From: Mesorhabditis belari
Lineage: Eukaryota > Nematoda > Chromadorea > Rhabditida > Rhabditidae
Assembly: GCA_958450365.1 (NCBI GenBank)
Contig: CAUEEP010000939.1
Span: 2,449,680-2,513,679, forward strand
Reading direction: 5' to 3'
Length of the DNA stretch: 64,000 bases
Shown here: piece after piece, positions 60,301 to 64,000 of the stretch
Numbering within the stretch: position 1 is the first letter of the stretch
Layout: each line of letters opens with the position of its first letter
Notes under the pieces: generated by a model
Told to the model about the DNA's origin: nothing
The model's input: the letters and a program-made list of their open reading frames with translations, nothing else
Database searches by the model: none
Position numbers and translations under genes: made by a program

Positions 60301-63171
60301 GAGTTCTTTCTCATTTCAAGGAGAAACGCAAAATTTATCGCGTAAAACAATAATTCAATTAATTTTGATAAAAAGAAATGATTTGAAAAAAGAAACGACG
60401 ACGCGGCGCTCCCATCGACTATCTCCAAATGGTGGCGACGTCAATTGGAACGCGACGTCGCCGCCATTTGGAGGTAGTCGATGGGAGCGCCGCGTCGTCG
60501 TTTCTTTTTTTCAAATCATTTCTCATTCAAATTAATATTTAACAATAAGATAATATTAACACTTAAAATTTGTGACAGAAATTCAAATTTAACATAAAAA
60601 CTTCTCGAAAAACATTTCTTTCTCTCTGAAGGTTTCTCTCTACTAATTCTTTTAGTTTTTTTTCACTCCTTAGTTAAATTTAGACAAATATCATAATATA
60701 AATGCATCAACTTTGAAAGACAGCAAATCAAATCAAGCAAATCGTCGTTAAATCGTCAAAAATGGCAGCGCGCCGGATAGAAATCGACTAGTTGGACTAG
60801 TGCTCATTCAAGGACTTGTTAAATGACTTGCATAAATCCGATTGAAAAGTTTTTATTAGATACAGTACTGGAAAATGAAATATCATATTTGAAAAACGAT
60901 CGTCACTTTCGCGCGCGCTGAAATGCGTCAAAAAATACGATATTTCTAAATATTAATATTGGGGGGTAGTCAAAACAGCGCCATAATAGAAAACGTTCAA
61001 AACAGCGCCGTCAAATTTCTCAAAATCCAAAAAACCAAGCCGGTTCAAGTTTTATACCAAAAAAATTCCTTGCGTTCTTGGCTACATGATGGGTGAAACA
61101 GTTTTTTAAAAAAGTTAATATTTCATAGATAAAAAGAGCATTCAACATGGGTCTCTAAAGATATTCAGTTAACCAACTGAGTATCACTCGACACACATTT
61201 TGAGTGCTCTTTTATTGCTTTTTATCTATGAAATATTAACTTTTTTAAAAACTGTTTCACCCACATGTAGCCAAGAACGCAAGGAATTTTGGTATAAAAC
61301 TTGAACCGGCTTGTTTTGGATTTGAGAATTTGACCGGCGCTGTTTTTGAACGTTTTCTATTATGGCGCTGTTTTGACTACCCAATATTACCACTGTGTAG
61401 CCCTTGAAAGAGCTTTCAGAAAATGTATAACACTAACAGTTTAAAGTCAAAGACAACGAAGTTCCAGACGTGCAAACGTGACGATCATTTTTCAAATATG
61501 ATATTTCATTGTCCAGTACTGTAAATGTAACCAAGATTAAGCGCTACAAATCTCTATATAACATTTTTATACAACCGTATTAGATCAAAATAGGAACCGT
61601 ATTGGAACCGTATTAGATCAAAATAGGAACCGTATTCGAACCGTATTAGATCAAAATAGGAACCGTATTGGAACCCTATTGGAACCGTATTTGAGATTTT
61701 GAATAAATTTGAATGACAATAAATTAAGCGTTTAATTAAGCAAAGAAAGCAGTTTTCCAAAAAGTTGTCCGGATAATTTTGCTCAACCAAATATGGGTTT
61801 TTTCTTCTTTATTTAGGGCTTAGGGGGTGCTTGTGTATTGTTTTTTTAACCAAATTATTCATGTGATTAAAACACAGTAGCTATTTGCACACAGTAGCTA
61901 GTTGCTCCATTTGCAAAATGGACTGCAAACTACAAACCTGACAAGCTCCATTTGCACAAACGGAGCGATGAGTTGTCCCTTGACACGGTGTCCCATCGCC
62001 GACTCTCCAAATGAATTTCGCTCCAGAACTCGTCGATCGACACACCACTTCACACTAGAAAAAAAGAAAAAGATTTTATTGATCAAGTTTACGGGAAAGT
62101 ATTGCTTTAAAGTATTGCTATACTATGTAATTTTAGATTCTAAATAAGTGATCGATTTGCTTAGAATGCGACCTGTTGTTTCGATAGAATCGTCTCTCCT
62201 CCGCAAACCGTTTCCCTCGCCGTTCGAGAAGGCTTATCACATTCCTGCAACAAGATTATATTATTTACTGATTTAAGATCATATTTTGCTTTTAATATTA
62301 GGCCCTATTCGTCGTTATAAGCTTTTTGTTGATAAAAGTATAGTTTCTCTGCCCCAAATCAACTTGAAAACATTTTTCTAGGAGTAATTTTGTGCGTAGA
62401 TTCCGAATTTCAACATCCTAGAGCCGGGTTTTGAGTTTAAATGAAAAATTTATTGAAAATTACCCATTTAGGCTTCCGCTCATTTTAAATGCAAATTTTA
62501 GTGCAAAAAAAGCAAATTTGTTTATAGAGTACCAGCCGAGAAAGCCGCTTAACGGGTTTTTTGGATTTTTGGAGATGAACGGCTTTTGTCGCCGTGGAGC
62601 AGTGGATAGTGCGCCTGTATGTCGCCCATACGATCCAGTTTCAACCTTCACGTGCGACTCGAATTGTGCTTTTTTAAAAATCCAAAAGCATGTTGCACAA
62701 CTACATGTAATTCTCTATTCAACGGCGCAAAAATCATTGCAAACGATTCTCTGGGGGTTGAAAAGTAGAGCACATACAGACGGATAGACAGACAGACAGA
62801 CAGACGGATAGACAGACAGACAGACAGACGGATAGACAGACAGACAGACAGACGGATAGACAGACAGACAGACAGACGGACAGACGGTAGGATACGGTAG
62901 ACAGCCAGAAAGACAAGCATTTGTTGGTTTGATTAAATGGCTAGCCGGAATTTTGCCGCGACTACAGTAGGACAAGACAGAAAGACAGACAGACAGATGT
63001 ATTAGACCCTTTATATAAATGTAAATGTAAAACATGAAAGCTTTAAAAATAGAATTATTTTATTTTGACCGTACGACTCACTTTAGCATTGCAAACCCGA
63101 AATCGAACGGAAATACCCGAGCATTTCACGTCGAGACAACGACGCAATTGCTGTGAAACACCGCCGCCACA
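36353..63171 (-). CDS. madd-4: ADAMTS-like extracellular matrix protein, punctin/MADD-4 type (5' end beyond right edge)
   Basis: Thirty-one exons found: 63171-63082, 62244-62173, 62054-61938, 59883-59750, 57619-57565, 57012-56882, 56251-56113, 54368-54267, 54097-54050, 53865-53789, 46092-46015, 44645-44515, 44217-44162, 44052-43968, 43289-43153, 42684-42597, 42426-42323, 41461-41305, 41111-41008, 39918-39828, 39740-39646, 38975-38922, 38764-38693, 38618-38553, 38482-38327, 38070-37929, 37887-37814, 37722-37624, 37019-36965, 36667-36613, 36425-36353; all phases join, 978 residues. Domain order: thrombospondin type 1 (CGGGVSQQLRRC), the ADAMTS cysteine-rich module (RVGDGTPCQGTTH, VGCDDVVGS, ACGVCGG), about seven more TSP1 repeats (for example GAWSECSSSCGAGEQRRRVE), an Ig-C2 domain (KIKC, IYWTKDG, EDAGTYEC), about three TSP1 repeats, and a C-terminal PLAC-like cysteine cluster (SCEDLSRFCD, RQRCCATC). 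No metalloprotease, Kunitz or GON domain is seen, which argues for ADAMTSL/MADD-4 over ADAMTS, papilin or GON-1; a protease domain upstream of the window cannot be excluded. MADD-4 organises postsynaptic receptors and guides muscle arms in C. elegans. Confidence 0.8.
37041..37114. repeat. Perfect 34-bp hairpin
   Basis: ATATTCAGTCGAATGAATGG... (37041-37074) and its exact inverse (37081-37114) around six bases. It lies 22 bp upstream of the exon at 37019-36965 of the ADAMTS-like gene, just before the splice acceptor in the transcribed direction. Confidence 0.88.
38146..38293. mobile_element. Partial family D element
   Basis: GGCTATCCAGAAAGTCTTTT followed by the same interior as 34386-34893 (CACCAATTAACCTATGGTTT; GTAGTTCAATTGGTGAATTT), shortened and lacking the right end. 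In an intron of the ADAMTS-like gene. Confidence 0.65.
38990..39620. mobile_element. Foldback element filling an intron of the ADAMTS-like gene
   Basis: GATTTGGATTGAAACATTAT on the left and its inverse on the right, arms about 160 bp including GAACAGCCTGTTAGCACC. The host intron is 38976-39645, so the element occupies over 90% of it. Confidence 0.82.
40728..40802. repeat. 15-bp GGGCAACGATTYGGG-type minisatellite
   Basis: Six imperfect units in an intron of the ADAMTS-like gene. Confidence 0.8.
41700..41790 (+). pseudogene. tRNA-like sequence, one of an inverted pair
   Basis: TGTAGTCTAGTGAATAGTCT and AAGTTCAAATCCCACTCTCG. A similar sequence in reverse orientation lies at 42063-42140. Confidence 0.4.
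42063..42140 (-). pseudogene. tRNA-like sequence, second of an inverted pair
   Basis: Reverse strand reads TTGGTCTAGTGGATAGTCTG ... CAAGTTCGCGGTCCCACTCT, matching 41700-41790. Confidence 0.4.
42885..43150. repeat. 7-bp CCTTGAG/CCTTCAG minisatellite
   Basis: About 38 units mixing CCTTGAG, CCTTCAG and CCTTAAG, ending next to the donor of exon 43289-43153; fills most of intron 42685-43152. Confidence 0.93.
43412..43487 (-). pseudogene. tRNA-like sequence
   Basis: Reverse strand TGTAGTTCAATGGTTAGCAC and CACCGGTTCGAGCACCTGG; stems imperfect. Confidence 0.45.
43636..43704 (+). pseudogene. tRNA-like sequence
   Basis: TGTGGCTCAGTGCCTAATCG and GTCGCCGGTTCGACCCCCG. Confidence 0.4.
44244..44485. mobile_element. 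Foldback element filling an intron of the ADAMTS-like gene
   Basis: TTTTGGTGAAATTCCGAATC and CTAGTGTGATATCCAGATAG on the left, with their inverses on the right. The host intron is 44218-44514. Confidence 0.78.
45170..45650 (-). repeat. tRNA-headed SINE-like element with (GACA)n tail, copy 3
   Basis: Reverse orientation: head 45650-45578 (B box CCCGGGTTCGACTCCCGGC), body with GCATAACTATATAGAATTCT and AAATCGACCCACGGGGAGCT, and a CTGT-type tail at 45170-45440. Directly beside copy 4 in opposite orientation. Confidence 0.75.
45757..45973 (+). repeat. tRNA-headed SINE-like element, copy 4
   Basis: Head GTCGTCGTGGGACAGTCGGA with CCCGGGTTCGGTTCCCGGG; body includes ACTACAATAAATTCTAAG; short tail CAGACAGACAGACAGGCA. 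Confidence 0.7.
46888..46972 (-). pseudogene. tRNA-like sequence, class II-like, inverted partner of 47091-47171
   Basis: Reverse strand CTATGGCCGAGTGGTAGTGG and TCCGAGTTCGATTCCCCATC, with a long variable region. Very similar to the copy at 47091-47171 in the other orientation. Confidence 0.5.
47091..47171 (+). pseudogene. tRNA-like sequence, class II-like
   Basis: CTGTGGCTGAGTGGTAGTGG and TCCGAGTTCGATCCCTCGTC with a long variable region; the anticodon stem is not convincing. Confidence 0.5.
48228..48420. repeat. 12-bp AAGTAAGCTAAC minisatellite
   Basis: About twelve near-perfect units in the large 7.7-kb intron (46093-53788); each unit contains a GTAAG donor-like string. Confidence 0.9.
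48721..48872. repeat. GC-rich element with GACA-type end
   Basis: A small stem (GAGCGGAAAACGCTC), then GGAGCGTCGCGTTTGATGAA and ACAGACAGACGCACGGACAA; likely a SINE-like relative of the GACA-tailed family. No A or B box seen. Confidence 0.45.
49288..49432. repeat. 11-bp GAATCGGTTTC/GAATCAGCCTC minisatellite
   Basis: Thirteen units, left half GGTTT type and right half AGCYTC type. Confidence 0.9.
49940..50030. repeat. 6-bp TAGTTC microsatellite
   Basis: About fourteen units with occasional deletions. Confidence 0.88.
50826..50872. repeat. 9-bp AATCATTAG repeat
   Basis: Four to five exact units. Confidence 0.85.
51250..51516. mobile_element. TA-flanked MITE family B, copy 4
   Basis: 267 bp, same ends and body, TA on both sides; immediately upstream of the decayed Tc3-like transposase in an intron of the ADAMTS-like gene. 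Confidence 0.9.
51545..52665 (+). pseudogene. Decayed Tc3-like transposase remnant
   Basis: In pieces across frames: KKARLFAKAK, a repeated copy about 370 bp later (LHKKAWLQFAKAQ), then DDLFPMRTN/IFSNENKWNFDD, RDPIVFGTRNYGGGSVM, a later FQHDNASIH-like segment, and LDWPA-SPDLNLIENSWGI. These match the order of motifs in Tc3/Tc1 transposases (FSDE, NFGGGSVMVWG, DNAxxH, SPDLNPIENLWG). Several stops and frameshifts are present and no terminal repeats were found. The block CAACTTATKTTCTATTAA occurs twice (near 51680 and 52060), so part of it is tandemly duplicated. Confidence 0.65.
52722..52825 (-). pseudogene. tRNA-like sequence with triplicated A box
   Basis: Reverse strand carries ATAGCTCAGTGGTAGAGCTG three times in a row (20-bp unit), then GAGAGTTCAATTCCCC. 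One A box would be normal. Confidence 0.65.
53238..53320. repeat. GAAGGGGAA purine tract
   Basis: Near-pure A/G stretch inside the 7.7-kb intron. Confidence 0.8.
53600..53668 (+). pseudogene. tRNA-like sequence (SINE-type head)
   Basis: GTGGTGGCGCAGTGAGGAGC, then TTGTCTACGACCCACAGGAT and GGGATTCAACCCCC, like the heads of the SINE-like copies, but followed by a TTCTTTA-rich stretch instead of a GACA tail. Confidence 0.45.
54466..54865. repeat. Composite satellite: about 100-bp unit plus (GTCTTTCT)n
   Basis: Two full and one partial unit containing CTGTCTACCGTATCCTACTG, TACTGTAGTCGCGGCGACAT and CATTTAATCAAACCAACAAA, then about 130 bp of pure GTCTTTCT octamers. Single units recur at 45170-45345, 57740-57800 and 62880-62998. 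Confidence 0.88.
54877..55744 (-). mobile_element. DNA element family A, copy 3
   Basis: 868 bp, same termini, flanked by GACATTTC (54869-54876 and 55745-55752). The 87-codon ORF is at 55515-55252 on the minus strand. It inserted in the GTCT-type repeat unit, whose uninterrupted sequence (GCGACATTTCGGCTAG) is seen at 54526 and serves as an empty-site reference. Located in an intron of the ADAMTS-like gene. Confidence 0.92.
57188..57362. repeat. 10-bp CAAGCTAGGC minisatellite
   Basis: About seventeen units with C/T variation in an intron of the ADAMTS-like gene (57013-57564). Confidence 0.92.
57867..59517 (+). mobile_element. Tc1-type transposon with long terminal inverted repeats
   Basis: A complete 1651-bp element. 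Both ends are CAGTGGTCCACAAATGTATT in inverted orientation; the inverted repeats extend about 225 bp with few differences. It is flanked by TA (57865-57866 and 59518-59519), the duplication made by Tc1/mariner elements. The transposase between the repeats is disabled. It sits in an intron of the ADAMTS-like gene, in the antisense direction. Confidence 0.95.
58164..59282 (+). pseudogene. Tc1-type transposase, DD34E family, disrupted
   Basis: Translation shows an N-terminal helix-turn-helix DNA-binding region (KDVANLFNCSRRTVCRILSQ) and a DDE catalytic core: first Asp in LFTDETKINLF, second Asp in MLYQDNDPKHKSR, Glu in SPDLNPIEHLWSF, spaced as DD34E. A 45-bp intron (58741-58785, GTAAGA...TTTAG) splits MCWG and AMSRT. 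Frame changes near 58170, 58345 and 59120, and in-frame stops near 58467 and 58590, make it non-functional. The C-terminus ends GPGKYQFLKNC before the right inverted repeat. It is a recently inactivated copy. Confidence 0.9.
59946..60014 (+). pseudogene. tRNA-like sequence
   Basis: CATAGCCGACTGGATAAGAG and CAAGGGTTCAATTCAATC; ends unpaired when aligned as a tRNA. Confidence 0.4.
60190..60258. repeat. GTGGAGCTACGAGCTTCAGCT repeat
   Basis: Three imperfect units of about 27 bp. Confidence 0.75.
60374..60523. repeat. Long near-perfect hairpin, GC-rich
   Basis: About 69-bp arms (60374-60442 and 60454-60523) with very few mismatches: GAAACGACGACGCGGCGCTC on the left and its inverse on the right, around a short AATTGGAACGC spacer. 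The arms are GC-rich in an AT-rich surrounding. Confidence 0.9.
60863..61521. mobile_element. TA-flanked element with a second palindromic element inside
   Basis: Outer ends CAGTACTGGAAAATGAAATA and CATTGTCCAGTACTG, flanked by TA (60861-60862, 61522-61523); the arms include TATCATATTTGAAAAA and TCGTCAC. An inner palindrome lies at about 60964-61382 (GGGTAGTCAAAACAGCGCCA ... inverse), so one element inserted into another. In an intron of the ADAMTS-like gene. Confidence 0.78.
61575..61690. repeat. ACCGTATTAGATCAAAATAG repeat
   Basis: Three units of 30-45 bp made from ACCGTATT and AGATCAAAATAGGA blocks. Confidence 0.85.
62586..62998 (+). repeat. tRNA-headed SINE-like element with (GACA)n tail, copy 5
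   Basis: Head GTCGCCGTGGAGCAGTGGAT with a weak B box; body AAAAGCATGTTGCACAACTA; tail GGATAGACAGACAGACAGAC repeated to about 62890, then the GTAGGATACGGTAGACAGCC unit shared with 54466-54860. Confidence 0.7.
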
Positions 63172-63461
63172 CTAAAATTGGGGAAATTGAATAAATTCTG
63201 AAATAATACTTAATTAAACAAGAATCTAATGATTTCTTTAAAGATTCTATACTCGATTTGGTTGATTTGGAGTGATTTGATTACTGGAACAACAAAATAG
63301 TACCTTTTGACTACTGCAAAATACTATAAACAGTAGAAAATAGATTTCAATGACACTTTTATTTCTTATGCTTTACCAGCAAACTTTTCCGAAAAGAGCT
63401 TTGTGAAAGATTGGCTCCTTTATGGCCTTTATTGCCTGTGAAAGATTGGCTCCTTTATAGC

Positions 63462-63522
63462 CTATTGGTTAGCTGAGCTTGTCTTCAAGTCGCACAATCC
63501 GGAGTTCAATCCCGGATCGAAA
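63462..63522 (+). pseudogene. tRNA-like sequence
   Basis: TATAGCCTATTGGTTAGCTG and CCGGAGTTCAATCCCGG, a good T-arm; short overall. Confidence 0.45.
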
Positions 63523-63945
63523 TTCCCTCTTCTCACCCACTCGCTAAGCTTTCACTTTATTTATAGTGAAAGGCTTAGAAGATGCGTGGAAAAATGTTCA
63601 AATGACAAACGATAACCGAATTTTCTGAATAAGAGGAAATTTGGACAATATTTGTCACACATTTTACGCACGTTTTCCAATAAAAGTTCTTATTTTGATG
63701 GTAGCTTATTCAATTTGCTGATAAGTTTGCATAAAATTATTCAATTCAAATCAAAAAATCAAAACCGTTTTCGAGCACGGTGTCTGGTGATGACCAACCA
63801 ACCCAGCCAGACGTCCCATGAAGCTTCGAACTGAAGAAAATGAGGGAACAATTATTGAGTCAATAACAAAAGCACAGATTCATTCTACTGTAGGGAATGG
63901 CTAAGGAATCCTATATTGTATCCTATCCAGCTGAAAACTATATTA

Positions 63946-64000
63946 CTGTAAATACTGTAATAGTACCCCACCCTCATAATGATGGTGCGGAGTGTGGTGT
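63946..64000. mobile_element. TA-flanked MITE family B, partial copy at right edge
   Basis: Starts CTGTAAATACTGTAATAGTA after TTA, then reads CACCCTCATAATGATGGTGC, the reverse orientation of the family body. The rest lies beyond the window. Confidence 0.75.

Overview
The window looks like nuclear DNA from a nematode. Evidence: AT-rich sequence; protein genes split into many small exons by mostly 40-120 bp introns; introns ending in the short T-rich acceptor (TTTTCAG or TTTTTAG) without a separate pyrimidine tract; and an acceptor placed just before the start codon in several genes, as expected for spliced-leader trans-splicing. I cannot name the species.

From left to right. (1) 101-10530, minus strand: the 5' half of an ABCA-family ABC transporter (24 exons), running off the left edge before its first ATP-binding domain. 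(2) 10531-21970: about 11 kb with no recognisable complete gene, filled by miniature inverted-repeat transposable elements (MITEs), palindromes, minisatellites and tRNA-like sequences; two weak coding exons lie at 20636-20912. (3) 21971-35843: a compact gene cluster. CRIPT (minus) and TIMM44 (plus) are divergent; a PRADC1-type PA-domain protein (plus) follows; a UDP-glycosyltransferase (minus) is convergent with it; then an unrecognised 119-residue membrane or secreted protein (plus) and an FTSJ1/TRM7 tRNA 2'-O-methyltransferase (plus). (4) 36353-63171, minus strand: one very large ADAMTS-like (punctin/MADD-4-type) extracellular-matrix gene, 31 exons found, 5' end outside the window. Its introns hold a 1.65-kb Tc1-type transposon, a decayed Tc3-like transposase, SINE-like elements, MITEs and many minisatellites.

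The genes do not form one pathway. They cover lipid-type transport, mitochondrial import, PDZ-scaffold binding, glycosylation, tRNA modification and synapse or matrix organisation.

The most distinctive biology is the repeat landscape. At least three sequence-defined DNA-element families are present: an 8-bp-duplication family with conserved small ORF and TGCGCA subterminal repeats; a TA-flanked CCGTAAATACTG family; and pogo-like CAGT-ended MITEs. There is also a tRNA-headed SINE-like family with a (GACA)n tail, about twenty tRNA-like sequences with intact-looking A/B boxes but poor stems, and several long perfect hairpins. Most introns longer than about 200 bp contain an identifiable repeat. 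Coordinates of spliced genes come from hand-read splice sites with reading phase checked across every junction; no transcript data were available.
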